Below the pieces are notes generated by a model. The model did no database searches. It had not been told where the DNA came from and saw only the letters and a list, made by a program, of their open reading frames with translations. 64,000 nucleotides of DNA from Prionace glauca (taxonomy: Eukaryota > Chordata > Chondrichthyes > Carcharhiniformes > Carcharhinidae): NCBI GenBank assembly GCA_037974335.1, contig CM075760.1, forward strand, positions 54,368,890 through 54,432,889, in the 5' to 3' direction. A program made the translations under genes and the position numbers. Shown here piece by piece: positions 32,701 through 44,095 of the stretch; the first letter of the stretch is position 1; each line of letters starts with the position of its first letter.

Positions 32701-35700
32701 CCACGCTATAGGGCAGCGAATTCCACAAATTCACCACGCTCTGTGAGAAGGAGACAGAGGAAGTGTAATTGGCAGGAGAAGATGCGAGTGGTTGCATGAA
32801 CTAAATTTGCAGAGAGGTAACTTATCAGAATGTGATAATGGGAGTTAAAAAAGGTCAATGTCCAAGTAATGCAAAACTAAAGAACCATTAACAGATGGAC
32901 TTGTCGAGGAGGGTTTGTGCATTGGTCAAAATGTCTGACACATTGATGAAATGTGACCCTTTGTTCTCCATGCTTGACATCCTTCCTCTTGTGCAATTTT
33001 TTTTTAACACCACCGAACATATTTGAAGATGGTGATTAGGATATGTTTCCCCATTTTTGTGGTCTTCTGTTTTGGGATACTTCCCCTTTTGTGCCCCACA
33101 AATGTGACCTCAGTCATTTTTTTCCTGTATGGATCTCACCTTCTCCATGAACAAATATTACTTCTTGCTCGCTGAACTCAGCTTTCGTCAATATTTGAAC
33201 TGACTTGATTTTCTTTCCTGCAGTAAATCTGACAGAAATCTACCTAAGATCCAAAATACCACTCAATCATCAATCAATTCATCCCACAATATTTCATAAG
33301 GGTAATGTTCATTTAGCCTCTGTAGATTGTTGATGAATGAATCCATGCACTCATCCGATTGTGACCACTTTTCCCATTCGTCCATTACCCCTAACACGTC
33401 ATTCCCTTCACCAGCACGTCACATGACCCCAAACTTCCTGTCGCTTACCATTTCAACTTAGTACCTTGTTCTCATGCCGACATGTTTGCCCTTGGCTTAC
33501 TGCCATGCTCGAGTGAAGCCCAATGCACACTGGAAGATTAGCACCGCTTCTTCCAGTTGGGCACCTTGCAGCCATCGGACTGATCATTCTGTTCAATAAC
33601 TTTAAACTATTATCTTATTTCTCCATCCTTCATAGTAAGAAATAACATTTGTTCATGGATAAGTTAATTTCCATTCTGAGAGAAAAAAAGATTGAAGTCA
33701 CATTTGTGGATCACAAGAGGGAAAATACCCCAAAACAGAAGGCCACAAAAATGGGGAAACAATTGCCAATCGCCATTTTAAAATATGTCCGGTGTTGTGA
33801 AAAATAACTTGGACAAGCAGGAAAGATGTCAAGCATGGAGAACAAAGTGCCACCGATCCGAATAAACAGGACACTTTTGCCAGGCATTCTGATCTAAAAA
33901 AGATGACACCCCATGAAAAGAAGCAAACCATATTAAAGCCAAAACACACACAAGAATTGAAAGTACTACAGAGAAAGAAAACAACTGTCCGCGGAGAAGG
34001 AAATCAAATGGAACATAAATACTGGAGTGTTAAACCAGAAGTGGATGGACACTCAAACATGCTTAAATACTTGTTTATCCAGCAAAGTAAAATGGCTAAA
34101 AGCACTTTATACCACAGCCATCAGGTTATAGGGCCCATGCACCATACACTACCAATTGCCATTTGTTCAACTTCGGAGCAAATAAATTAGCTCCAGAAAT
34201 TTTGTCTTTCAATTACAGCACTCCAGAATCATAGAATCACTTGATGCCGAAGGAGGAAATTCGACCCATCGAGTCTGCACCAGCTACAATCCCACCCACA
34301 CCCTATTCCTGTAAGACCACATACTTACCCTTTAATCCCCCTGACACTAGAGTCAGTTTAGCATGGCCACTCAACCTAAACCAGACATCGCTCGACAGTG
34401 GGAGTTCCAGTGACAGTTTTCTGTAACTAACTATTCAATCACCTACTGTCCCCAGTAGTCTCGTAAACTTTCTATTTCGACTGCTTTGCATTGGTGTATT
34501 CCTTCTCTGACAGAACAATCCCGCTCTTAACTTGCATGTCGTGGGATCACTGATACTAAGCTTTTTTTTTCATTTCAAGACGACTCACACCAACTTGAAA
34601 CTTTAAATATTTTTCACTGTCCACAGATGCTACCAGAATCATAGAGTCAGAGAGGTTTACAGCCTGGAAACAGGCCTTTTGGCCCAACTTGTCCTTTTTA
34701 ACCCCTACACTAATTCCAAATTCCCAGATTTGGCTCATATTCCCCTATGCCCATCGTTTCAATGTAACCATGTAAATGGCATTTAAAAGTCAAAATTATA
34801 CCTGCCTCGACTAGTACCTCTGGCAACTTGTTCCAGACATTCACCACCCTCTGGGTGAAAAAAAAAGAAATTCCCCTCTGGAAACTTTTGATTCTCTCCC
34901 CTCTCAACTCAAACGTACGTCCTCCAGTTTTGGACACCCTTACGTTTGGGAAAAATATATTGATTATCTAGCTGATCTATATGCCCCTCGTTATTTTGTA
35001 GACCTCAATAAGATCACTCTCAGATGTTTCAGGAGGGACAGGGAGGGAGGCAAAACAGGTGGGGAAGTGGAACCGGAAGAAATAGCAGAGGCACTAAATG
35101 AATACTTTACTTCAGTATTCACTATGGAAAAGAATATTGGTGGTTGTAGTGCAGAGTTGCAGCGGACTGAAAAGGTTGAGCATGTAGACATTAAGAAAGG
35201 GAATGTGTTGGAGCTTTTGAAAAGCATCAGGATAGATAAGTCACCAGGACTGGATGAGATGTACCCAAACTATTGTGGGAGGTGAAGGAAGAGATTGCGG
35301 AGCCTCTGGCGATGATCCTTGCATCATCAGTGGAGACTGGAGATATTCCAGAGGATTGTTGTTCCTTTATTCAGGAAGGGGAGTAGAGATAGTCCTGGAA
35401 ATTATAGACCAGTGAGTCTAACCTCAGTGCTTGGTACGTTGAATGGAGGAGATCCTGAGAGGCAGAATTTATGAACATTTGGAGAGATATAATATAATTA
35501 AGAATAGTCAGCATGGCTTTGTCAAAGCAGACCGCACCTTACGAGCCTGATTGATTTTATTTTGAGGATGTGGCAAAACACATTGATGAAGGAAGAACAG
35601 TAGATGTAGCATATATTGACTTCATCAAGGCATTTGATAAGGTGCCCCATGCAAGACTTATTGAGGAAGTGAGGGGGCATGGGATCCAAGGGGACATTGC

Positions 35701-37263
35701 TTTCTGCATCCAGAACTGGCTTGGCCACAGAAGGCAAAGACTGGTTATATTTGGGTCATATTCTGCAAAGTGGTCGTTCACCAGTGGAGTGCTCCAGGGA
35801 TTCCAGGACCCTTTGTAATTTTTACAAAAAGATTGTAACTTTGTAATCTTTGTAACTTTAATAAATGACCTGGATGAGGAAGTGGAGGGATGCTTTGGTA
35901 TGTTTGCTGATGATGCAATGTTTGGAGATGTTGTGGACAGTGTGGAGGGATGTCAAACGTTGCAGCGAGACATTGATAGGATGCAAGATTGGGTGGAGAA
36001 GTGGCACATGGAGTTCAACCCAGATAAATGTGAAGTGGTTCATTTTGGCAAGTCAAATAAGATGGCAGAATATAATATTAATGGTAGGACTCTTGGCATT
36101 GTGGAAGGTGAGAAGGATCTTGGGTTCCGAGTTCATAGGACGCTCAAAGCAGCTGTGCAGGATGAAGCTATGGTTAAGGTGGCACATGGTGTCCTGGCCT
36201 TAATCAATCGAGGAATTGAGTTTAGGAGTCGAAAGATAATGTTGCCGAGTCAGACCCCACTTGGAGTACTGTGCTCAGTTCTGTTCGCTTCATTACTGGA
36301 TGGATGTGGAAGCCATAGAGAGGGCGCAGGGAAGATTTACAAAGATGTTGCCTGGACTGGGGAGCATGCATTATGAGGATATGAGGTTGAGGGAACTCGG
36401 CCTTTTCTCCTTGGAGAGACGAAGGATGAGGGGTGACCTGATAGAGGTGTATAAGGTGTTATAAGAGGTGTATAAGAGGTATTGATCGAATGGCTTTTCC
36501 CAGGGCTGCAATGGTTGCCAAAATGGGACACAGGTTTAAGATGCTGGAAAGTAGGTACAGAGGAGACGTAATCGGTAAGTTTTTTTTCAGTCGCAGAGTG
36601 GTGGGTACATGAGATGGGCTGCCAACAACAGTGGTGAAGGCGGATTCGATAGTGACTTTTACGAGACATTTGGATAAATACATGGAACTTAATAAGATAG
36701 TGGGTTATAGGTAAGCCTAGTAATCTCTAAGGTAGGGACATGTTCGGCACACCTTTGTGGGCCGAAGGGCCTGTATTGTGCTGTAGTTTTTTTTATATAT
36801 GTTTCTGTGCTGTCCTCAAACCTCTCGTCTGTTTCCTTAGTGAGCTCATGAGCTTTTCTGGTATGTTCTGTTTTCAGTACAAATTTCAGGCAGTCCTATT
36901 GTTTTGCATTTCTTTTACTGTTTCGCTACACTTCAATTTCACAGTAACGAAACTGCAGTGCTAATGCAAGAATTACTCGTCTCTGATAAATAAATAATGT
37001 CGTCCTCACAAGCACAGAATATCCAGTTCTTTTAAATCGCTCTCTGTAATTTAAGGGATTGTAAAAACTCAATAAACAGATATGTATTGAAAAACAAAAC
37101 CCTAAAGACCTGAGCATTCAGTCAGAAGTTTATGCGAACTGCGAAGCACGAATACTCGCAAAAAAATAAATAAAGCTGAAACAACTCCCCCATTTTCAAT
37201 ACATATATATTCAATTTTAAAATTGCATTTTTCATAAAGCATATGTCTGTGTGTGTGTGTGTC

Positions 37264-37301
<38 letters not shown>

Positions 37302-38217
37302 TATATGCGTGGATGTGACCTTACCAGCAATTGTCTCCATAGTTCCATAGCCTGTGTGTAGAAGATTGTAAACCTTGTATCTCTCCTGGGGTGTGACCCT
37401 CTCTGTAAACTTCAAGTTCATTCATCGGTGTCACTTTTGCTTACTTTAATACTGCAATGAAGTTACTGTGAAAATCTCCCGGACGTCACCTTCTGGCACC
37501 TGTTAGGGTGCACTGAGGGAGAATTTGGCATGACCAATGCACCTCAGTAGCATGTCTTTCGGACTGTGGGAGGAAACTGGAGCACATGGGGGAAGAAAGT
37601 ACAGAATCCAAACAGTGACCCACGGTGCGAATCAAACCCATGTAACTGATGCTGTGAGGCAGCAGTACTAACTACTGAGCCATTCTTTCTCACAAACACT
37701 GAACTTGCAGCTCTTTTACATCTATTTCTTTAATTCCTGGGTTGTAAACCCTCATTAAACAGATATGTACACACAAAAACCCACTGAAGACTCGAGCATT
37801 AAGATAGGCGTTTATCCAATCATCAAAACTCTCAAAAAACTCAAGTAAAATTGGAACAAATCAGGCTTCCTTAATGCAGATACGTTCAACTTAAAAAAAC
37901 AATCTTCTGAAAATATCTGTCAGTGTGTGTGTCTTTTGTGGGTCTATGGGCAGGATGTTACCAACTATTTACTCCACACTCCCGAGAACAGGGAACTTGA
38001 CACCCAGCCATGTCTCCATTCACAGCAGCAGGATGGGAAAAATCCTCCGGCCCGAATGGCCATGAGTTTCCATTCTCTACGTTGGTGTATTTGTTTATCT
38101 GTATGTTTATGTATGTGTTTGTGTGTGAGTTTGTGTGATTTTGTTTGAGATTCTTTCTATGTGTGTATGTTTGTGCATGTATTCCTGTGTCTACGTATTT
38201 CAATGTATGAGTGGGTT

Positions 38218-38260
<43 letters not shown>

Positions 38261-41200
38261 ACCTCTGAGCAGCCGCTCACCTATCTTTCAGAATAAAAGC
38301 CAAAAAAAAATCCAACATCGATTTGTCTTCAAGAACCGAAGGGATAATCTTTTCCAGCTTGCAAACTTTTCAATCTCAATCTTAAGGGGCAAAAAGTGTG
38401 ACCTTTTCTGTTTTGCGTTTTAATAATCTAATTACAACTCTGGAGGGTTTGAACACTCCTTCTCACAAAGATATCTTGTTGCATTGAGTAACACTTTGTG
38501 AAAACATGGGAATTATCAACATCTCTGTCTGCCGCGAACAGGCCCATCATCTCTGGCTCATCCCTGTCACCCCAACTCCCCAAGACTCCTGAACATAGAA
38601 CCCTACAGTGCAGAAACAGGCCCTTCGGCCCATCGAGTCTGCACCGAACACAATCCCACCCAGACCCTATCCCTATACACTTTACCTGCTAATCCCTCTA
38701 ACCTACACATCCCAGAACACTAAGGGGCAATTTTAGCATAGCCAATGAACCTAACCCGCACATCTTTGGACTGTGGGAGGAAACAGGAGCACCCGGAGAA
38801 AACCCACGCAGACACGAGGAGAATGTGCAAACTCCACACAGGCAGTGACCCGAGCCGGGAATCGAACCCAGGACCCTGGAGCTGTGAAGCAGCAGTGCTA
38901 ACCACTGTGCTACCGTGCCGCCCAAAGTTCTCAACCTGAGTTCTCAACCATCTCTGTCTCCCACTGCTGTCATGATGTGGAGATGCCAACGATGGACTTG
39001 GGGTAAACATAGTAAGAAGTCTGACAACACCAGGTTTAAGTCCAACCAATTTATTTGATAGTAAGCTTATGAGTAAAAGCTTATGAGCTTACTATCAAAC
39101 AAATTATACCGGAATTAAACTATGAGCAGAGCTATAATTGAACTATGAGGAGAGGTTGAATAAACTAGGCTTGTACTCGTTAGAGTTTAGAAGAATGAGA
39201 GGAGATCTCATTGAGACATATAGATGATGAATGGGATGGATAGGATAGAGGTGGAGAGGCTCTTCCCGCTCAGACAGGACAGTAGGACTAGGGGGCACAG
39301 CCTCAAGATAAGGGTCAGTTTCCAACGGAGTTGAGAAGGAACTTCTTCACTCAAAGGGTGGTGAATCTCTGGAATTCTCTGCCCGTTGAAGTGGTGGAGG
39401 CTGCCTCGCTAAATATTTTTAAGACGCGGGTTGATGGGTTTTTGATAAGAGAGGGGATTAAGGGTTATGGGGAGAGGGTGGGAATGTGGAACGACAGATC
39501 AGCCATGATCTTATTGAATGGCGGGACAGGCTCGAGGGGCTCGATGGCCGACTCCTGCTCCTATTTCATAAGTTCTCCTGCTCCTATTTCTTAAATCAGT
39601 TGGAGTTGTCAGACTTCTTACTGTGTCCCACTGTTGTCACCAGGATATCCTTTCACTCCAAGCTCTCTGCGTCACCTCTGACTCCATGTGCCGTTCCCAC
39701 CTCCTCTGTTTTCGCACCATTTACTTCATAGTGTAACCATAAAAATTATAAATTTCCTGCAGTGCAGCAGGAGTCCATTCAGCCCATCGAATCTGCACCG
39801 TTAGTAATGCTGCCCATGCCCGATCATTGTAACCTGACGTAGTCCCTCTAATATTAAGAGGAAATTCAATAGAAGCCTGTTCCCCAAATCCCGAGGTATT
39901 TACTCTACCCCCTGATCAATGCATCTTGGGACAGCCCACCTAAGCTGTCCATCGTGGGAGGAAACCGGCGCGCCCAGAGGAAACCCACGCAGACATGGGG
40001 AGAATGTGTAAGTTCAACACAGTAAGAAGCCTCACAACACAAGGTTAAGGTCCAACAGATTTATTTGGTAGCAAACAGCAGTAGCTTTTAGAGCGCTGCT
40101 CCTTCATCAGCTGAGTGGGAGTTCTATTGACAAACAGAGTATATACCGCACAGACAGAAACCTGAGGCTGGAATTTAAACTTGTTCCCTGGCCCTTTGAA
40201 GTGGTAGTTCCACCAACTGTGCCACCGTGCCAGCCAAATCTATGATATGAAGAAATCTGTGATTCCTTCCATTGTATCACAAATGTCCCTTTTTTTCCCA
40301 GTATTCATCCTCATACATTACAGGTTGCAATAGCAAGTCTCAACAACTCGTCATTCAAACTGTTTCTTTTCCAGGAACCTGATGTGTATTTTCATTGTTT
40401 ATTTCCCTTCCTTACAGTGAACTTAGTCACGATTGTGATCCTCATCCGCAAAAACTGTGATCTCTCCAGATGTGTCACCCGTTACCTTATGGCCATGTCA
40501 CTCGCGGACCTTCTGGTTATTATTCTTGACCTGATATTGAGACACATTCCAATTGTTTTTGATGAACAATTTATGTTCCTGAAATCTGTCCCCGTGTGTA
40601 ACATCCACGCTGTCCTGCTTTATGCAGCCACTGACTGTTCTGTCTGGTTCACCGTCGCTTTCACATTTGATCGATTTGTGGCCATTTGTTGCCAGAAGCT
40701 GAAAAACAAATATTGCACTGAGAAAGCAGCAGTTATGGTCCTGGGAACAGTGACAGCACTGAGTTGTTTAAAGAATGTTTTCTGGTATTTTATGGTAACA
40801 GGTCAGTATCTCTTGATTAATGACCCTTGGTTTTGTAATTACCCATATGATGTCATGTTTTCTCCAGTCTGGGGAGCAATTGTGTTCCTCCATTACATTC
40901 TAACCCCGTGTATCCCATTTGTTCTAATTCTGCTGCTCAATGTTCTCACCGTCAGACACATTTTAATTACAAGCAGGGTCCGCAGGAGACTCCGGGCTCA
41001 GAGCAATGGGGAGAGTCTCAGAGATCCAGAGATGGAAAGTCGAAGGAAATCCATCATTTTACTGTTTGTTATTTCAGCCAATTTCATTCTGTTATGGTCA
41101 ACATTAATGGTTGATACTTTATCTTTTCAGATGTTCTGGTTGGGTTATCCATCCCTATATGACAAGGTATTTGTTGAGGATTTGGGTGTCATGCTGCAGC

Positions 41201-41316
41201 TCCTGAGTTGCTGCACGAACACTTTTATTTATGTGGTTACCCAGACTAAGTTTAGGGAGCAATTGAAGATTCTGCTGACACATCCATGTACTCCAATTCT
41301 CTGCTTCATTAAATAA
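29762..41316 (+). CDS. GPR139-like G-protein-coupled receptor, exons 29762-29936 and 40418-41316
   Basis: A two-exon rhodopsin-class receptor of about 357 residues, related to the GPR139-like group that is multiplied in cartilaginous fishes; ligand unknown. Exon 1 ends IQKAYYPILAIIGVP and splits a valine codon in phase 1 (CCTG/GTAAGT). Exon 2 follows CTTACAG and continues NLVTIVILIRKNC, completing TM1. Visible landmarks: TM2 MAMSLADLLV (Asp89), Cys119 at the top of TM3 and a second extracellular-loop cysteine (DPWFCNYP), DRF (143-145) in place of DRY, TM6 SIILLFVISANFILLW, TM7 NTFIY in place of NPxxY, and a basic helix 8 (KFREQLK). The start at 29762 gives a long 58-residue N-terminus; related proteins may begin closer to TM1. 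No break was seen. The intron is 10.5 kb. The acceptor lies within a frame open from 40384. Confidence 0.85.
31100..31385 (+). mobile_element. tRNA-derived SINE, 5'-truncated
   Basis: GAGTTTGCACATTCTCCTCG to CACTGTAGGGTTCTATGATT. A short internal inversion-like duplication (CTGTGGGAGGAAACTGTGGT) sits within the body near 31155-31185. Confidence 0.85.
31386..31720 (+). repeat. Non-LTR element 3' portion
   Basis: GAAGGACAAGGGCACCAGAT, TCACCATCCTGACTTAAAAA, GTGGACTGCAGCGATTAAAG and GCCAGTGACGCCCATGTCCT: the C-terminal end of the same family as 25415-26045. Confidence 0.65.
32215..32760 (-). repeat. Two CR1 fragments
   Basis: 32215-32470 and 32515-32760 both read as minus-strand CR1 3' halves (TGCATTCCAGATTTCCACCA; CCTGCTCCACCATTCAACCA), probably independent insertions. 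Confidence 0.55.
32945..33860. repeat. Inverted-repeat element, possibly around an old Ty3/gypsy-like fossil
   Basis: Arms at about 32945-33115 and 33700-33860 are reverse complements at roughly four in five positions over about 165 bp (TTGTTCTCCATGCTTGACAT on the left; ATGTCAAGCATGGAGAACAA on the right). The interior on the minus strand shows a faint resemblance to an LTR-retrotransposon gag segment near 33280-33420. It is old and broken; the family assignment is weak. Confidence 0.5.
34225..34400 (-). mobile_element. tRNA-derived SINE fragment
   Basis: Reverse SINE 3' half: GAATCATAGAATCACTTGAT, CATCGAGTCTGCACCAGCTA, TTTAGCATGGCCACTCAACC. Confidence 0.75.
34635..35010 (-). mobile_element. 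CR1 LINE 3' end, second subfamily
   Basis: ATCATAGAGTCAGAGAGGTT tail; minus strand reads FFFTQRVVNVWNKLPEVLVE. Abuts an oppositely oriented CR1 at about 35015. Confidence 0.75.
35018..36795 (+). mobile_element. CR1 LINE, about 1.78 kb, broken
   Basis: Order of blocks: ALNEYFTSVFTMEKN, NYRPVSLTSVLGT (split by frame changes), DEGRTVDVAYIDFIKAFDKV, FTSGVLQG, FADDAMFGD, KCEVVHFGKSN, GDLIEVYKVL, and the 3' end GGGCCGAAGGGCCTGTATTG. Several breaks, including one before the FADD box. Confidence 0.85.
37010..37300 (+). repeat. Local duplicate A with (TG)n tail
   Basis: Shares with 37685-37935 the words AACAGATATGTA, ACAAAACCCTAAAGACCTGAGCATT (diverged) and a terminal TG run. See duplicate B. Confidence 0.65.
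37440..37680 (-). mobile_element. tRNA-derived SINE between the two duplicates
   Basis: Reverse SINE: AATACTGCAATGAAGTTACT, GGACTGTGGGAGGAAACTGG, GATGCTGTGAGGCAGCAGTA. Confidence 0.8.
37685..37935 (+). repeat. Local duplicate B with (TG)n tail
   Basis: Same order of words as duplicate A (AACAGATATGTAC, ACTCGAGCATTAAGATAGGC) and again ends at a TG run. Confidence 0.6.
38100..38260. repeat. TG-rich microsatellite
   Basis: Degenerate TG-rich sequence ending in a pure TG run at about 38221-38258. Confidence 0.9.
38590..38925 (-). mobile_element. Complete tRNA-derived SINE
   Basis: The fullest SINE copy here: tail AGAACCCTACAGTGCAGAAA, body CTGTGGGAGGAAACAGGAGC, head AATCGAACCCAGGACCCTGG (B-box complement) and AGTGCTAACCACTGTGCTAC. 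Confidence 0.9.
38975..39115 (+). repeat. Unclassified shark repeat ending in a hairpin
   Basis: GATGTGGAGATGCCAACGAT and AACACCAGGTTTAAGTCCAA; related pieces at 40018-40170 and 41545-41650. It ends with GATAGTAAGCTT and GCTTACTATC as a short inverted pair. Confidence 0.55.
39135..39600 (+). mobile_element. CR1 LINE 3' end
   Basis: FFTQRVVNLWNSLPVEVVEA and NIFKTRVDGFLIREGIKGYG, then GATCAGCCATGATCTTATTG. TTCTTATG subfamily, 5'-truncated. Confidence 0.85.
39740..40235 (-). mobile_element. SINE split by another repeat
   Basis: Reverse SINE at 39740-40015 (GTGGGAGGAAACCGGCGCGC) and its head remnant at about 40180-40235 (CCACCAACTGTGCCACCGTG), separated by the repeat at about 40018-40170 (CTCACAACACAAGGTTAAGG). 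Confidence 0.65.
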
Positions 41317-41544
41317 TTAGCAGAATTAAATCAGAAAGAGCTTTCAGAATTTGTCATTTAATTTTATGTTTCCTTAAGGAAGAGTGCGGCAGGCTCCATA
41401 TGATCCTCATCTCCCACTTGACCAAGGAACTGTTCAATATCCAGCGATCTTATGCCAATTTGACAGAAAACCAACCACGATGACATCTCACTTCCCCCTT
41501 TTACCATTCCAGCTACCCTTCATCTCACTGCATCACACTGATTG

Positions 41545-41660
41545 CCATGATGTGGAGATATCGGTTTTGGACTGGGCTAAGCACAGTGAGAAGGCTCATA
41601 ACAACAGGTTAAAGTCCACTTTAACCTGGTATTGCGAGACGTCTTACTCACACCGGTTGG
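41545..41660 (+). repeat. Unclassified shark repeat fragment
   Basis: TGATGTGGAGATATCGGTTT and CATAACAACAGGTTAAAGTC, same family as 38975-39115. 41317-41544 is probably 3' UTR of the receptor gene; no AATAAA was noted close by. 41661-41885 has nothing recognisable. Confidence 0.5.
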
Positions 41661-41885
41661 ATTGGATTCATCAAACAATCATTTTCTTGGATACTGAGTC
41701 TACATTTCGCAGCATGCACCACTGGGATGGGCAGAAGAAGTGAGGTCATAAAGACTGCATGAGTAACCAAAAGGAACTGAGGGACAGAGGAAATTCAGAC
41801 AGATTGCTGGGGTTAAGGGTTAAGGTGTGCACTGTCAAACCACATTCCAGAATGGGAAGAGGAATTAAAGGGGAACTGGAATGTT

Positions 41886-42217
41886 ATTAGTCTCCAGAAT
41901 CAGTATCAGTGACAGAGCGAGTGAGAGATAAATTCAGTAGAAAGAAAACAACAGGATCAAGCACCCAGAAAGGGAGACAAGGGGACAGAGCAAGGCAGAC
42001 AGAGAAAGAGAGAGTGAGAGAGGGAGTGAGAAAGGAGAGAGAGAGAGGAGGCCAGAGATGGAGATGGGACGGAAAGAGAAAGCAATAGGATTGAGAGAGA
42101 GGGGGGCACAGAGAGAGGGGCAGAAAGTGAGGGAGTGGCCAGAGAAAGTGAGAGTGGGGCAGTGAAAGCATGGAACAGAGAGAACATGGAGCAGCCTTAG
42201 AGAGAGAAAGAGGCTGA

Positions 42218-42258
<41 letters not shown>

Positions 42259-42290
42259 GTCACAGTGAGAGCGGGGGCAGAGAGACTCCA
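41886..42290. repeat. Polypurine (GA)-rich tract
   Basis: About 400 bp almost free of pyrimidine runs on the plus strand, with a pure GA core at about 42218-42254. The long minus-strand frames here are low-complexity artefacts. Confidence 0.85.
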
Positions 42291-42699
42291 GGGCTGCTGT
42301 TCTCTGCCTGTTAGCCTGTGCGTAGGTTATTATAAGAAAAACACTTAGATGATTGCTACATTGAAAGTAATGCAGTAACTGGAGCAGTGCCTCTACAAAA
42401 ATACCCAATTTCTGCAGGGACATTTAAAAATCTCTCTCTGATGTGAAAGTCGATCGGCCAACAAAACGATTGCAAGTTGAAACGTTTCAGGAACCGCTGC
42501 TGAACAACATGACGCTTAAAGACAACTGCAAAAAAAAATCTATATCGGCCTAGTTCTCAGAATCTCAGGGACAAACAACTTTTAATTCATATTTACTTAC
42601 TGTTAAACACAATTGTCATTTCTAATCTGTATGAATGTCGAGGGATATGTCTTTCCATTCATTTTTATCCTTTTAGTAGGGAACAGATCAACAACCTGT

Positions 42700-43120
42700 G
42701 CGGAACTCACCCGGTGCTGCTTGTAACAAAAGAAACAGCAAGAAAGTTAAACAGAGGGAAAGAGGCAAGGGCGACAGACTGACAGCGAGACGTGGCGAGA
42801 AAAAGAATGAGGCAGGCAACTGGTGAGATCGACAGAGAAGATATGGATAGAGGGAGGGCGGTGGTGGTGGAGAGACAGACAGAGCGAGAAAGAGACCGAC
42901 AAGGAGAAGTGAGAGAAACAGAGTGGAAATGAGACAAACAGATCGACAGGATAAGCCAGATAGATATAAATAGACAGTGTGAGAACAAATGTAGAGATAG
43001 AAAAGGCATTTGGGCATCTGGAGGCAGAAAGAGCGAAATGGATATACAGGGAACAGACAGAAACAGAAGATGGGAAGGAAGAGAGTAAAAGGTGAGAAAA
43101 AGGAAATAGAGGGAAAAACG
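42700..43120. repeat. Second purine-rich tract
   Basis: AGA/GACAGA-rich, less pure than the first; the minus-strand frames are again low complexity. Confidence 0.75.
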
Positions 43121-43320
43121 TCACAGAGTAGTTGGTGTATTGGAGCCAGGATGGAGATAAGATTGGGTATAAATTTCCCACAGTAGGTTACCAACTCCAA
43201 ACATGCTCTGAAATCCCGGATGGATGTGGGATCCGGGGCATGTTTTATCATCCACACCTTCTTCTCCAATGAGGAAGGGGTCGTGTGGTTAGAGTTTGAC
43301 AGTTCCACTGCTGTTTAAAT
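43120..43320 (-). mobile_element. Ty3/gypsy LTR-retrotransposon fossil, pol fragment
   Basis: A minus-strand peptide segment resembles the RT/RNase H connection of Ty3/gypsy pol (LVTYCGKFIPNLISILAPIH). Only about 200 bp remain, without LTRs; an old, broken fossil. Confidence 0.6.
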
Positions 43321-43384
43321 TACAGATCAGGTATTGAAGATTTATTGGTCTAGGGCCTATTGGTCACGCCCATAACAAAAAAAA

Positions 43385-43600
43385 ATGCTGAAGTGTCACG
43401 AACAAGATAATTCTTGATTCTCCTCCATTTAAATGTTGTTGACTTTGTTTAAAAGTTCAATGTTAAAATTGCAATCTGCATTACCCGGTGACTTGATTCA
43501 TTTTGTTCGTCAGTTACGTCTGCAATTCAGTGATGTTCAATTCCAGAGATATTCATTTCATAATGAAGAAATATGTGTTAAATCATGCACTGAAACTGAA
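43385..43600 (+). repeat. Local repeat copy 1
   Basis: Shares TTCTTGATTC, CCTCCATTTAAATGT, GTTGACTTTGT and the phrase CAATTCAGTGATG with copies at 44580-44768 and 44769-44945. Confidence 0.7.
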
Positions 43601-43624
43601 TAGTGAAAAAAAATACTGAGTACA

Positions 43625-43765
43625 ATGAGCTTTGACAAGATGTCATCTGGACTCGAAATGTCAACTCTTTCACTCTTTATAGATGTTGCCAGTCCTTGTG
43701 AGACTTGCCAGAATTTTCCCTTTTCGTTTCCGATTCCAGAATCCGCAGTAATTTGTTTTTATTAC
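43625..43765 (+). repeat. Single arm of the fold-back family
   Basis: ATCTGGACTCGAAATGTCAA, TATAGATGTTGCCAGTCCTT, ATTCCAGAATCCGCAGTAAT: matches the right arm of 52570-52790. Confidence 0.65.
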
Positions 43766-44022
43766 TGAGTACAATTGATTGAGATTATTCGAAGGAAGAT
43801 GAAAATGATGCATTAATAAATGGACAGAAATCCCTTAGATATTTGCAAGGCTGACACTTTTAAATGTTGATGTTGGGGATAAGTTGTACAATCAGATTGA
43901 AAGTAACGGTTATCTTCCTGAATTCAGTGACATGGGCTCTCAGTCTGACCATCGGAACCTGCAGCAACACAGCCTAGTTGAACATTGTAGACAATCAGAT
44001 TTGGTCTCCGCTGCTTCCAGTT

Positions 44023-44095
44023 GTTTCTGTAGTGTAGTGGTTATCAGGTTCGCCTCACACGCGAAAAGTCCCCGGTTCGAAACCAGGCAGAAACA
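44023..44095 (+). tRNA. tRNA-Val (anticodon CAC)
   Basis: 73 nt, no intron. Acceptor GTTTCTG pairs fully with CAGAAAC; relative to the vertebrate consensus I recall, positions 6 and 67 changed together (C-G to T-A), a compensatory pair that argues for past or present function. Anticodon loop carries CAC in GCCTCACACGC. B-box GGTTCGAAACC is intact; T-stem has one C-A mismatch (CCCGG versus CCAGG). TTTT stop at about 44106. Confidence 0.88.

Larger units (their letters stand above)
29937..40417 (+). other. Intron of the GPR139-like gene
   Basis: Phase-1 intron with donor GTAAGT and acceptor TTCCTTACAG, about 10.5 kb, mostly retroelements listed separately. Stretches 29945-31090, 31725-32210 and 36800-37000 show nothing recognisable. 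Confidence 0.75.

Noticed and set aside
37760-37790. Nonamer-like ACAAAAACC near 37773
   Set aside because: No heptamer at 12 or 23 bp on either side and no coding flank.
41887-43181. Long minus-strand frames of serine, leucine and proline
   Set aside because: They are the complement of polypurine tracts; low-complexity artefacts apart from the short pol fossil at the right end.
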